Positions 53,463 through 64,000 of a DNA stretch of 64,000 nucleotides are shown here, in pieces. How positions within the stretch are numbered: position 1 is the first letter of the stretch; the number at the start of each line of letters is the position of its first letter. This DNA is from Luidia sarsii (lineage: Eukaryota; Echinodermata; Asteroidea; Paxillosida; Luidiidae): contig OX465111.1 in NCBI GenBank assembly GCA_949987565.1, forward strand, positions 11,468,904-11,532,903. The letters are read 5' to 3'. The translations under genes and the position numbers were made by a program. Under the pieces are notes generated by a model, which was not told the DNA's origin, made no database searches, and saw nothing but the letters and a program-made list of their open reading frames with translations.

Positions 53463-53740
53463 GGCGGTGGGTGTACAGAGCGACCGCACGCTCACTCCCC
53501 GGCGGGGCTCAGAGGCCGATCGGCCCGGCAGACCGACTCGCCCCAAACTCGCCGCCGGTACGGAGCCCCGTCGACCGTGCCGTCACGCTCCCCGCACTCC
53601 TCCGTGGATGCCGAGATCACGCCGGACCCTTCGCCGTCCGAGAGACGAGTTTACCGAGCACGCAGGAGTCGGGCTGGTACACCCACCAGGAACTGCCAAC
53701 GGGAGGAGAAATAGAGAGAGAGAGAGAGAGTAGAGGGGAG
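53463..53740 (-). promoter_or_regulatory. CpG-rich leader and probable promoter
   Basis: The 240 bases upstream of the start codon are strongly GC- and CpG-rich (to about 53705) and drop to AT-richer DNA beyond 53740, as in a CpG-island promoter with a short 5' UTR. A (GA)n run sits at 53711-53730. I see no convincing TATA box, and the transcription start cannot be placed from sequence. Confidence 0.45.
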
Positions 53741-54034
53741 CACAAATGTTAGTACTCGTCACGCTGCCGACACTTGATGCCTATGAGTGATGGAGTGGAC
53801 GTGCGGATATGTGTACAGGCTTCCTTCTGGTCGTTATTTAATTAATTCAGGAGAGAGAACGAGTGTCGCCCCTTCCCCGTAATTTGCCCCCCCCCCCCCA
53901 AAAAAAAGGACTCGGCGCTGCGGCCGGCCTTAATTGTTTCCCCACCAGCGGCGACTGTCACGTCCCAGCAATTTGCCCATTACACTGTGCTGACTTCCAA
54001 CGAGAGTCAATTAATAAATGGTCCAATCTCCACC

Positions 54035-54670
54035 GCTCTCTTCCGCTCTCTCTTCATCTCTTCCCTGTCGCTCTCTGTCTCTCTCTCTCTCTTTCTCTCT
54101 GTCCCTCTGTCTCTGTGTCTCTCGACCTCACTTTCTCTCCCTGTCTATGTCATAATGTATCTGTCTCTATGTCTGTCGGTATCACTGTCTTTCCCCATCT
54201 CTCGGTCTCTCCGTCTCTCTGTATTTCTTTTTTTCTCTTTCTGTCTCTCTGACCCTCTGTCTTTCTCTGTCTATGATTCTCCCTGTCTCTCCCTGTCTCT
54301 CCGCCTCTTTGTATATCTCTGTCTCTCTGACCCTCTGTCTTTCTCTGTCTATGATTCTCCCTGTCTCTTCCTGTCTCTCTGCCTCTTTATATATCTCTGT
54401 CTCTCTGACCCTCTGTCTTTCTCTGTCTATGATTCTCCCTGTCTCTTCCTGTCTCTCTGACCCTCTGTCTTTCTCTGTCTATGATTCTCCCTGTCTCTTC
54501 CTGTCTCTCTGCCTCTTTATATATCCTTGTCTCTTTATATATATATATCTATCTCTAATTCTTTCTCTGTCAACCTCTCTTTCTCTCTGTCTCTCCCTGT
54601 CTATTCATGTCTCTCTGTCGCTCTGCCACTATCTCCGTCTCTCTCTGTCTATCTCTCATCTCTGCCAGTC
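54035..54670. repeat. CT-rich simple repeat with a ~95-bp higher-order unit
   Basis: Pyrimidine tract; the stretch with tctatgattctccctgtctc recurs at 54275, 54345, 54425 and 54480. Frames here are artefacts. Confidence 0.92.
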
Positions 54671-54679
54671 TCTCTTACT

Positions 54680-55965
54680 CAAAGTCGCACACTCCATCTG
54701 TCGATCTGTCGCTCCCCCGTCTTCCCCGTGTGCTATACCTCCACCAATTACCGAAGCCCACTTTCTCTGCGATGCACGGGTTGCACTATTTTTGTGTACC
54801 GGTATCGGTTGCTATTGTGACCGTGTACCTATAATTATAGGCACCCTTTGAACGGACGCGCCAATTTGCCATCTGAAATTGACCGCCATTTATTTCATTA
54901 ACGCCTGCGCACCGTTCCTTCCCACGATCCTCACGTTGGTTCGCACTCGAGGGGTTTCGCAAGCGAACGGACACGGCCAGTGCAACGGAGACGTCACCAA
55001 TTATGACGTCATACGCTAAACGTGCGGCCAGCATGCACGGACATCTCGCACGCTACACTCCCCGGGAAGAAACGCGTAGGAAAGTTGCTAGTGAATCGTC
55101 TTCACCTCTTTTTTTTTCGATATGGATGATGTTGTTCAGGATTGAGTAATCGCTGGATATGTACGGGCCATTTATTGCGAGTTTCAAAGACTCAGACATA
55201 CGAACAGATTATTGTTGGCGTCAAAACGTTGCTGCATGGTGTCGGAAATAGACTTCATTTTAGACTTATTTTACAAAGCGTTGGGATTGCAAACAACGCT
55301 ACCAACATGCCGGGTTTGCGAAACGGTATATGGGTCACTAACTGGTACGGATAGCTAAACGTATGCGTGCGTGCATCTGTTTGCGTGCAAAACCCCTCCA
55401 TTATAAAATTAATCATCAGTAAACGACATCGCTGCCGAAATTTCGGCCAGATATTTATATCGGTTTAATCCGTTTTTCAAGATCTCTGGTTACTGAAGGC
55501 AAGTAAATATTACAGTGTGTTGACAAGTGAGTGTTGTAGTCCTACAATACCAGCTTGGAGACTGGTTAGCACTGGGCACACTGCACGAACGGACAAGCAA
55601 AGCGTAATTGCCTGTGTTCACTTACTGCAGATATGAGAGACTGCTTGCCGTATAGTTCCGTATACAGATCCATGGTCTTTCCAAAGAATATGGTGATACA
55701 ATAAGTAAGATTTGAAACTTTGCATGGCGGACATGGAAATAGGGTGAGGTTGAATGGGTACCCCGTGAGGTTGTGCCTCTTTCAGGGAGAGGTTTGTTTC
55801 TGAAGTGAACCGGTGAGTATTGCACACCCTGGCAGAGACACAACCGCACGGCATACCCTCTAACCTCACAGTCGAGTGGTTACACTGCTGCATGATATAG
55901 TGGACCCTCTCCTGTCTCTCCCCTCTCCCTCCGCAGTCTCTCTCCCTCCATCTCTCTCCCTCTCC
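54680..55965. other. Intergenic stretch without recognisable genes
   Basis: Upstream of the kinase gene; nothing recognised. Confidence 0.45.
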
Positions 55966-56185
55966 CTCTCCCTCTCTGTCCTCTCTTGCCGCGTTTCCCC
56001 CACCCATCCCTCCGTAAAGTCGAATATCGATTACCGCATACACCCGTGGCATTGTTTCATGAAGAAATATTGCTTGGGATTAGGTTTTGACCAACACAAA
56101 CCGACAGTTCACTGGACAATGATTTTGCGCACAATGACGCCACGAATTATATGCAGTATTCAATGTGCACGGCACCAATCGCCGA
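55905..56185. repeat. Duplicated segment, copy 1 (uninterrupted)
   Basis: After a CT-rich lead, the text from cttgccgcgtttcccccacc through ccagttcactggacaatga-type sequence to gcagtattcaatgtgca matches 59420-59650 plus 59945-59965 with high identity. Confidence 0.85.
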
Positions 56186-56189
56186 TCCA

Positions 56190-57095
56190 CCGCGTGGGAT
56201 TTTGTTCTTCTTACGTCGGTGGAAATGTAACACGCTGTGTATCACTATCGTAGCCGACGCGAAAGATATCTGGCACGTGTCCAATCTACGCACGTGTGAC
56301 ATTTGAGGTTGCAGGGGGGAAAAAAACACCATCTTTCCGGAGGCAGGTAAGAAAGTACTGCACGGACATGAAATCCATACAATAAAATTCCACACAATTG
56401 TCCCCAACAGGGAATAATACACTTCACAGCACTGCGCACATGATCAAAAATAATGGGGAAAACTTAAAAATAACGGGCAAAAAAAACCCCCCAAATCCAA
56501 TTAGTTCCCGTAGGATTTCCCAAAAGAAAGTACACCGGTAGTTTCTGTCAGGGGCTCTCCAAAATAATTGCATGATAAAAACAGTAAAATAGTGTATGTA
56601 CGTATAGGCCTATACAAAGCATAAATTATCAAATAAGTCAAAGCAGTTATTTGCAAAAGAAACATCAATAAAAAAATCTGTTGTTTATAATTGATTTGGG
56701 CAGAAACAATTACCCTACAGTAACCAATTCGAATAATGAATTATTTACACAGATTCATCTCCCGCAGACGGCCTGGAAACAATAATGGAGGTTTTAGTCG
56801 TTTCGAGCAACATATGGTTTGAAAACGAGCAAACAAAAGAACATACATACTATAAGGGAAAACATTGACTAGTTTAGTATAAAAAGAATAGGGCCTACTA
56901 GTATAAATGGCCCATATGTGCAAATCGTACAGATGCAGAAGACTGTGATGTGATGTTCCACTCTAGCCTTGTATACGTGGCTATTTTACCTGCTATGCTG
57001 TGTGAGTAAGCTTGCGGTCAAAGTGATTCAGGTCACAAAGTGAAAATGGTCACAATTTGGAAACTTTCCGATAGTCAGTGGTAACTCTTAAGGCG
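56190..57095. other. Intergenic stretch without recognisable genes
   Basis: AT-rich; nothing recognised. Confidence 0.5.
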
Positions 57096-57099
57096 ACCC

Positions 57100-57765
57100 C
57101 TTACTCGAGACTCGACCCTTGCGACCCCTGGCTCGAACCTCGTGACCCTTGTGACCCCTGACTCGAACTTGACCCTTGTAACCCTTGCGAACCCTGACTC
57201 GGACTTGACCCTTGTAACCCTTGTGACCTCTGACTCGGACTTGACCCTTGTAACCCTTGTGACCTCTGATTCGGACTCGACCCTTGTGTCCATTGTGACC
57301 CCTGACTCGGACTAGACCCTTGTGACTCCTGTGACCTTTGACTCGGACTTGACCCTTGTGACCCTTGTGACCCTTGTGACCTCTGACTCGGACTTGACCC
57401 TTGTAACCCTTGTGATCCCTGACTCGGACTTGACCCTTGTAACCCTTGTGACCTCTGATTCGGACTCGACCCTTGTGTCCATTGTGACCCCTGACTCGGA
57501 CTAGACCCTTGTGACTCCTGTGACCTTTGACTCGGACTTGACCCTTGTGACCTCTGACTCGGACTTGACCCTTGTAACCCTTGTGACCCCTGACTCGGAC
57601 TCGATCCTTGTGATCCTTGTGACCTCTGTCTCGGACTCGACCCTTGCAACTCCTGTGACCTCTGACTCGGACTTCACCCTTGTAACCCTTGTGACCCCTG
57701 ACTCGGACTTGACCCTTGCGACCCCGGACTGGGACTCGTATTCGACCTGGATGACTCGGGACTCG
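57100..57765. repeat. GACTCGGACTTGACCCTTGTGACC-type minisatellite
   Basis: Units of about 36-39 bp built from gactcggacttgaccc and ttgtgacccttgtgac. A block of about 180 bp (57225-57345) recurs at 57410-57530. Low-complexity frames on both strands are artefacts. Confidence 0.93.
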
Positions 57766-57767
57766 CC

Positions 57768-57960
57768 ACTAGGACTCGAAAGATGTGAGTAGGACTCGAA
57801 AGATGTGAGTAGGACTCGAAAGATGTGAGTAGGACTCGAAAGATGTGAGTCGGACTCTAAAGATGTGCGTAGGACTAGAAAGATGTGAGTAGGACTCGAA
57901 AGATGTGAGTCGGACACACAAGATGTGACTCGGATTGGAAAGATGTAACTCGGACACAAA
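57768..57960. repeat. 20-bp minisatellite (aggactcgaaagatgtgagt)
   Basis: About nine copies, adjoining the previous array and sharing its gactcg core. Confidence 0.93.
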
Positions 57961-57964
57961 AGAA

Positions 57965-58835
57965 TAGGACTCGACCAAGATGACTCGGGACTCGGATACT
58001 TGTTGTGACTCGAATACCCCCTGGCGTGATTTCACACGTGCTCTTCCCGACCGCGCGTATCTCCCCCACTGAACAAACACAAACTCAAAGGCAGACGGGG
58101 CAACTTGTGCGAGGCGATTGGACGATTGCGCCGGCCACTTGTTGGCCCGATGCCCGCCATTCTGCCACGCTTCATTTCTCGCCATTCTCCTTAATGCATG
58201 CACTCCAGTATAAAAGGGAAGCCCTTGCAGGCGGCAATTAAACAGACGCCCACGTTGAAAAAAAAAGTGCAAAGGTGCGCAGCGTCACGCACTAATGATA
58301 AGTTCACCGGCATAATTGTGTCTATTATTGATTGAAGGTTAAACAAAACTAGGGAGGGAAAAAATACTCCCGAGGCTAGGTTTTCTGTTGGGCAACTCGG
58401 ACAATTCTTCCCGTCCGTCTGAATTAACCATAGTCTAGTACACCGGCATGGGTGCAAATACCATGAATGAGAAAAAGGGCGTGGGACAAAAAAGTGCAGG
58501 ACGTGAAAGACCGACAAGGCCAAAGGAGCGCGTCACGCGAGGATCGCGGGCCCCGGAATTAGGTCGAGGGGACGGCGTGGAAATGAATGGTGGGTGGGTA
58601 GGTTACCCTGTAGCTCGTGTGCCCCTGGTTTTGGGGTGTTTTTTTCGCGAGGGGTTGCGACAGCCAATCAGCCCAAAATAAGGGAGAGGAGAGGAAGGGG
58701 GGTCATGCTACACGGAACTGCCCTAATACGGGGCAGACTACACGCACGGTGGCGTGGGGGGGGGGGGAACAAGACAGCCTATACGGCTGTTAAGCAAGGC
58801 CTATCTCTTCGCTTTGTTTCTCTCCGATTCGGTCT
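57965..58835. other. Intergenic stretch without recognisable genes
   Basis: GC-rich at 58480-58700 and a poly-G run near 58757; nothing recognised. Confidence 0.45.
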
Positions 58836-58839
58836 CACC

Positions 58840-59465
58840 TCTCATCTACTCTCTTTGTCTCCGTATCTTCTCTCTCCCTGTGTCTCTCCCCTCTCCTCTA
58901 TCTGTCTCTATATCTCTATCCTAATTATTTACTTCTATCCTCTCTCTCCCTCTCCCCTTCCCCTTGCTTCTCTCCCTCTCCTGTCTCTCCCCTCGCCCTC
59001 TCCAGTCTCTCTCCCTCCACCCCCATCTCTCTCCCTCTCCCTATCCCTCCCTCCCTCTCCCTCCCTCCCTCCCTCTCTTCTCTTCTCCCTCTCCCTCCAC
59101 AGTTTCTCTCCATTCACCCCCTCTCTCTCTCCCTCTTCCTATCCCTCTCTCCCTCTCTTTTCCCTCTCTTCCTCCCTCTCTCCTCTTCTCCCTCTCCCTC
59201 TCCTGTCTCTCCCCTCTCCCTCCACAATCCCTCTCCCCCTCTCCTCATCTCTCCCTCTCTTCTCCCTCTCCTGTCTCTCCCCCTCTCCCCCTCCTCTCTC
59301 TCTCTCCTGTCTCTCCTCTCTCCCTCCACAGTCCCTCTCCCCCTCTCCTCATCTCTCCCTCTCCTCTCCCTCTCTTCTCCCTCTCCTGTCTCTCCCCCTC
59401 TCCCCCTCCTCTCACTCTCCTGTCTCTCCCCTCTCCCTCCCTCTCTCCCTTTCCCTCTCTGTCCC
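58840..59465. repeat. CT-rich (CTCTCCCT) simple repeat
   Basis: Pyrimidine tract with 60-110 bp higher-order duplications (for example around ccctccacaatccctctccc and ccctccacagtccctctccc). Frames are artefacts. Confidence 0.93.
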
Positions 59466-59648
59466 CTCTTGCCGCGTTTCCCCCACCCATCCCTCCGTAA
59501 AGTCGAATATCGATTACCGCATACACCCATGGCATTGTTTCATTATAGAAATATTGCTTGGGATTAGGTTTTGACCAACACAAACCGACAGTTCACTGGA
59601 CAATGATTTTGCCAGCGTTGCGCACAATGACTCCCCGAATTGTTTGTT

Positions 59649-59691
<43 letters not shown>

Positions 59692-59965
59692 TTAGCCACT
59701 AGCCACTTTACTAGCCACTTTGTCTGTGGCTTTTTACTAGCCACTTTGTCTGTCACTTCCTTGTCTGTCTGAGTTTTGTCTGTCCAAGGGAAAGGTACAA
59801 AAGCAGCTTGCTTCACCTTTTACCTACATGTCGGTAATTCCTTGTTGTAATTCAAACTATAATTATAATTGTACAGATTGTACTGTATTTTATATTATTG
59901 ATACTGACAAATAAACCAGACTTAAACGTCAATTTAAAAAGAATTCCATGCAGAATTCAATGTGC
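59466..59965. repeat. Duplicated segment, copy 2, split by a ~300-bp insertion
   Basis: Matches 55990-56170. Between 59642 and about 59944 it carries extra DNA: eight ctagccac-type units (59650-59735), then unique text ending in an AT-rich stretch with caaataaacc. The inserted piece may be a retroelement tail. Confidence 0.75.
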
Positions 59966-59969
59966 AGAG

Positions 59970-60675
59970 CAACCGTTCATCTCTCGACACGGGACAACAG
60001 CCAAAAACGTCAACTTAATCTCGAGGTTTAATGAAATATCGACCGTGACAGGTGGTCCAAATGACAGGGCGGGTACGCAACATGATTAATGGAAGCGACT
60101 TTACCACTGAGCGAATCAATGATTCAGAGAGTAGGTTTATCCTGGAATAATTATCAGAAGCATAAGTACAACTCAGGGTGGCTTCGGTATATAACCGGTA
60201 TATAAGACCGAAGCAGGCATTAGGGCGTGGGTCATTCTTCGTTCTTTGCGTTTCCTTATGTTGTTCTCCTTTCTTTTTTGGGGGGCCTTAATTTTGTATG
60301 TTCCTTTGGGACTGCTGTGTTAGCCTCCAGCCTTGTGCCTGCACCGGTCTTCTATGCTTGTAAGTGTCCGTCGACCTAATTTGTATACTTTATATTCTTT
60401 AATGTTGCTCCACATTTATCCCTGTATTTTACATATTAATTCTGTTTCATTAAGAATACCTGGGCGGCGCCTCCCGAAATTTGCTTGCTTGACGATCCTT
60501 TATTTTCCTTTCCTTCAATGTCAGTCTTATTTACCCGTTTCATAATTGTCCCCTGTATTTGGTTGAAGTGGCACGAATTGGTCCATTTGGACCAATTGCT
60601 GTGCCACGCCTCGCCCTAATTAAACGTTTAGAATTCAAGTACCCAACGAGACCTTTCACGGTCCTAAAGTTATGT
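59970..60675. other. Intergenic stretch; short hairpin at 60567-60607
   Basis: Includes a stem formed by gtggcacgaattggtcca and tggaccaattgctgtgccac. No gene recognised. Confidence 0.5.
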
Positions 60676-60678
60676 TGT

Positions 60679-60818
60679 TCGTTCGGTTTCTATCGTATAA
60701 TTGCAAACAATAGCTCAGACGTTGTACTTGTAACTGTTATGATATTAACAGGAAAACAGTACAGTTACAATTACAATGTATTGTTTGTAATTAGGCCTAT
60801 ATGATAGAAATCGAACGA
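60679..60818. repeat. 140-bp near-perfect hairpin
   Basis: The left arm (tcgttcggtttctatcgtat ... acttgtaactgt) pairs with the right arm (acagttacaattacaatg ... atagaaatcgaacga) over about 55 bp with a loop of about 25 bp. It could be a small MITE or a long hairpin RNA; no coding capacity. Confidence 0.8.
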
Positions 60819-60879
60819 AAACATAATTATCATTAGGATGGTGATGGAATGAAGAATAATAAAATAGTAATGCAAACAT

Positions 60880-60972
60880 GTTGCAAACTGCTTACTGACT
60901 TAAATGACCACACAGCAGATAGCGAAAATTAGGAGGCCTGGCGTTTCGATCCTAGCAGGACCTTTCTTTGAG
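60880..60972. mobile_element. Half copy of foldback element A
   Basis: Outer arm tgttgcaaactgcttactga, then aggcctggcgtttcgatcct and agcaggacctttctttgaga. The right arm is missing. Confidence 0.65.
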
Positions 60973-61419
60973 AATACTCCCCTACAAAAAAGACTGGAAG
61001 GTTTTGAAATATTCGCGTTGCGATGGATAGGGCCAAAACAATGTTTAAGCAGGAACGACCTTCCTCCACAGAATCAGATTGCCCGCCAAAGTTCCACATG
61101 GATTTCAAGCGGAGCACCCAGCAACCAGCATCAAGTGGAATAATGTTGGCAATCTCGTTCTAGACCCGTCTTCGATGACGTCACGGTTTTGTTTATCGGC
61201 CATCTTGGATTACGCACATGATCACGTCACCGCCGTTACTAAGTCAGCTGTGCATACAAACAACTCCACATGCACGGCGGCAAGTTTTGAACTCGTCGTA
61301 GTTGTTCTACTACTCCTACTACTTTTTACTAGTATTAATTTCTAGTTGTGCCATGGAGGAATCTCTTTTTATTCCTCCGTGGTTGTATCATGGATTGGAG
61401 GTACTTGTTTTGTTGAAAG

Positions 61420-61560
61420 ATGATTAACTTTTGCGCTGTCCTTGGCTGTTGAAGCGGGGGGAGCGTGATAAGAAATAGTTTTATCGCTTACCCGCTGTAT
61501 TGACAAGAGAAGGTGACGCAACTCGTACACTTTCGCTAAAAAGATGGACGAAATGGTTGT
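61420..61560 (+). pseudogene. Decayed THAP-type zinc finger domain
   Basis: From ATG 61420 the + strand reads MINFCAVLGC; after a frameshift and a stop it continues as ERDKK, FYRLPAVLTREGDATRTL and LKRWTKWLSRVK. This is the order of a THAP domain (C-x-x-x-x-C ... F-x-x-x-P ... W-x-x-x-x). The C-terminal Cys-His half is not evident. Probably a relic of a DNA transposon or THAP gene. Confidence 0.6.
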
Positions 61561-61827
61561 CGCGGGTTAAATGTGTACGGATCTATTCCAGCAATAAAGC
61601 CGAGAATGTCATCATACCGGGCCTTGGAATTCCCATCGAGAGATCTGTAATAAGCCGACCGTGCAGCATTCGAATCCGCCACGGTGACTAACGTGCGAGC
61701 GAAAGCGTATGTGTGTACTCCAAGATGGCGGATCTCGCTGTTTCTAGTAGCAACGTGACGTCAGTAAGACCGGTCTATAGCCAGGGAAGACATTGCTTGC
61801 TTAGCAGAGGTTCACCCTTAACTTCTT

Positions 61828-62140
61828 CACTGTAAAAACGGTGCTCACATCATGCACATGGATGAAGTATGTTGAGGCACATGGTGCACGATACATGCGC
61901 ACGAGGTGATGCTCACTTTCACTCCATGTGCTTGAGGTACAGTAAATAGGGAGATGTTCTTGTACGTGAAGCACTTCATGCACCTCATCCGACTTTTGCT
62001 CAAGTGATTACAATGCCACATGTACTTGAGCTTCAGTATTTCATGTGCATGAAGTACAGTAGGTGCCTCAAGTGTTCATGATTCTGGGACAAATATGTGC
62101 CATTGCAGAAGTGCATGAGGTGCAGTTGGTTTTTACAGTG
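61828..62140. mobile_element. 313-bp MITE with CACTGTAAAAAC termini
   Basis: The left end cactgtaaaaac (61828) is matched by the inverted right end gtttttacagtg (62140). The inside is rich in catg and gtac palindromes and in variants of cttgaggtacagta, giving many small inverted repeats. TTAA occurs next to the right end and 10 bases from the left end, so the target duplication is unresolved. Confidence 0.65.
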
Positions 62141-62224
62141 TTAAGCAGCTATAGAATTGGTCCCTAGATCGGAGGGACCGAAAGAGTTAGCAATTGGGAG
62201 ATTTGGGGGGAAAAGAAGGGTGGA

Positions 62225-62345
62225 GAGAAGGTTAACAGAAACTTGCAAAAGAGAGGTAAAAGACAACCCTGAGGCATGATGGAGTATTGATATAACTATG
62301 TCACTGGGGGACGACTAGAAGGCCGAATACAGCGAATAATAGAGA
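62225..62345 (+). pseudogene. LINE remnant fragment
   Basis: gttaacagaaacttgcaaaa and gagaggtaaaagacaa match the start of the LINE remnant at 36000, and aatacagcgaataat matches its end. Badly decayed. Confidence 0.4.
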
Positions 62346-62794
62346 TGTTTCGCACGCGAACAGATACGCGTACAGTTAGCCTAGTGGACATTCAAAAGTT
62401 TCGCAATACCGGCGTGTTGGTAGCGCTTTTCACAATCCCAACGATGTGTAAAATAAGTCTAAAATTAGGTCTTTCCCCGCAATTTTTTGTACCATATTTT
62501 GAGACTAATCCGGTCGTATTTCAAAGTCTTTTGGCCCGTACCTATTCAGCGATTACTCATTTATGAACAACACCATCCATAATTATTGACAACAATGTAA
62601 AGAGGATTGACTAGAAATCCAATCTTTCACTACGCGTTTCTTCCTGACGTGTGGCGAGCGAGATATGATCGATACCACGCCGTCCACGCGTTTTAGCGGA
62701 TGGTAAGACAGCAGCGTATGACGTCATAATACTGAGGACGTATCCGTTGCACTAACCGTATCCGTTCGCTTGTGAAACCTCTCTATTGAATCTA

Positions 62795-62925
62795 GATAGC
62801 ATCAAAGGGAAAGAGCAGTATCAAAGGATGAAAGAAAGAGCTCAAGATAGACAAGGATGGAGTGATGTCCAGATATGGAATATGTTTGACAGCAGTAGAC
62901 TATATACAAAACTGAGACACCCCAT
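62795..62925 (+). pseudogene. LINE remnant: C-terminal fragment
   Basis: The + strand reads LDSIKGKEQYQRMKERAQDR then QGWSDVQIWNMFDSSR, like the end of the non-LTR polyprotein at 36000-36245 (ML-D-S-IK ... A-x-DR-x-x-W). Only about 40 residues remain. Confidence 0.55.
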
Positions 62926-62929
62926 ATAC

Positions 62930-63695
62930 ACGGATTCCTATCAGAAAAAGTAGAATCAAGCAAAACCGAAGGAAAATCAGACTGAATGAAAATACGGATT
63001 TTTTTCATTATGAGTTTGATTGCAATGGTTGCTTCTAAGATCATCCCGGAAGGGGGGTCGTTGATTCTTCCTATTGCAACTTCCATTTGTCTTTTATTTT
63101 TCAATAGGAAGTTCCTGTTTCAAGGATGACCTCCTGTAGTAGTTTGCAATGGAAGCGTCGCTTCGCCTGGAGATCGCCTGCCTGTTCCAAGCACGACTTC
63201 CCGGACTGTGGGCAATCCGCGTGAGAAATTGGCAAAGGAAAAGGCTTGCAATACGGGAAATTCACGCATCTTGTTGCTGGCTCGATGTAGATCCATCTAC
63301 ATGACTGTATAACAACAGCCGGCCACTGCAATACGACAGTCTGGGTTTTTTTTCCCAGGAGTACTATTCACCTGTGCTATTATTACGAGTGGCCAGCCTT
63401 CAGCGTGAAGACTTACGGGTGTGACGGCCGTTTCATGTCTTATCCGTCGATGTCAATGACTATACATGCTGCCTAAAAGGTGTTGATGAAGCGAGCCTTC
63501 GCTCATAAAACAGAGGTGAGATGGGACGGTCGTGAGTGCGCGTACCATTTGCCATTTCGTCCTCCAGGTGTATACGGGTAATATAGAGCAATGTTACGGG
63601 ATCGGAATGCCGACGCTAGCCCTAGGGCGTCTGCATACAATGCTCCTGGCTTCGACTGGCCGGCCAACACGATCAAGCACCGATCCCTATTATTA
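62930..63695. other. Intergenic stretch without recognisable genes
   Basis: A short inverted repeat joins gacaaatggaagttg-type text near 63085 to gaagttcctgtttcaagg-type text; nothing else recognised. Confidence 0.4.
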
Positions 63696-63703
63696 GTCAG
63701 TTC

Positions 63704-64000
63704 CCCGCTCTCTCTCTCTCTCTCTCTCTCTGCCTCTCTCTCTGTCTCTCTCTCTGCCTCTCTCTCTGCCTCTCTCTGCCTCTCTCTGCCTCTCTCTCTC
63801 TCTGCCTCTCTCTCTCTGCCTCTCTCTGCCTCTCTCTCTGCCTCTCTCTCTCTGCCTCTCTCTGCCTCTCTCTCTCTCTCTGCCTCTCCCTCTGCCTCTC
63901 TCTGCCTCTCTCTCTGCCTCTCTCTCTCTCTGCCTCTCTCTGCCTCTCTCTCTCTGCCTCTCTCTCTCTGCCTCTCTCTCTGCCTCTCTCTGCCTCTCTC
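63704..64000. repeat. (CT)n / CTCTCTGCCT microsatellite to the window edge
   Basis: Pyrimidine repeat mixing ctctct runs with tgcctctc units; it continues past the window. Confidence 0.95.

Noticed and set aside
53863..54851. Ser/Leu-rich frames up to 192 codons
   Set aside because: Translation of CT-rich simple repeat; hydrophobicity is compositional, not membrane segments.

Overview
The window is nuclear DNA of a metazoan, most likely a marine invertebrate deuterostome (echinoderm, hemichordate or amphioxus-like; the exact group cannot be read from the sequence). The reasons are: a spliced gene with large introns; an ApeC (apextrin C-terminal) ectodomain, a family known from invertebrates including echinoderms and amphioxus and, as far as I know, absent from vertebrates; degenerate TTAGGG-type telomere-like repeats; tRNA-derived SINEs; LINE and THAP-type remnants; and several families of foldback (MITE-like) elements. 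Coding density is very low, and about one fifth of the window is tandem repeat.

One multi-exon gene on the minus strand explains essentially all credible coding sequence. It runs from exon 1 (53462-53381, signal peptide) through exon 2 (38330-38049) and exon 3 (35008-34685), which together encode an ApeC-type extracellular domain. Exon 4 (29766-29634) encodes one transmembrane helix and a basic juxtamembrane stretch. Exon 5 (2302-388) encodes a long Pro/Thr/Ser repeat linker and a complete protein kinase domain. All four splice junctions have GT/AG ends, the phases match (1, 1, 1, 2), and the five exons add to 2736 nt, exactly 912 codons including the stop. The predicted 911-residue product is a type I single-pass receptor kinase: signal peptide - ApeC - TM - VNTR linker - kinase. 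ApeC proteins have been linked to recognition of microbial cell wall components, so an ApeC sensor fused to a cytoplasmic kinase would be a new type of innate receptor. This is the main discovery candidate. The weakest link is the 27-kb junction between exons 4 and 5.

Layout: 1-387, 3' flank; 388-2302, exon 5; 2303-29633, intron 4 (tandem tRNA-like repeats, an 80-copy perfect 10-bp satellite, a 25-bp minisatellite, SINEs, foldback elements, GC-rich islands, a 19-bp minisatellite); 29634-29766, exon 4; 29767-34684, intron 3 (GA-rich, 27-bp, GGGGCA and KpnI/SmaI-type arrays); 34685-35008, exon 3; 35009-38048, intron 2 (foldback element, GC-rich repeat, LINE remnant, 18-bp G-rich array); 38049-38330, exon 2; 38331-53380, intron 1 (foldback elements, 134-bp x5 repeat, hAT-like MITE, LINE remnant, 17-bp and 9-bp arrays, SINEs, telomere-like tract); 53381-53462, exon 1; 53463 to about 53740, CpG-rich probable promoter/5' UTR; 53740-64000, upstream intergenic DNA with simple repeats, a duplicated segment, a THAP remnant, TIR elements and LINE remnants. 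Most long open frames elsewhere come from stop-free tandem repeats and are not genes.
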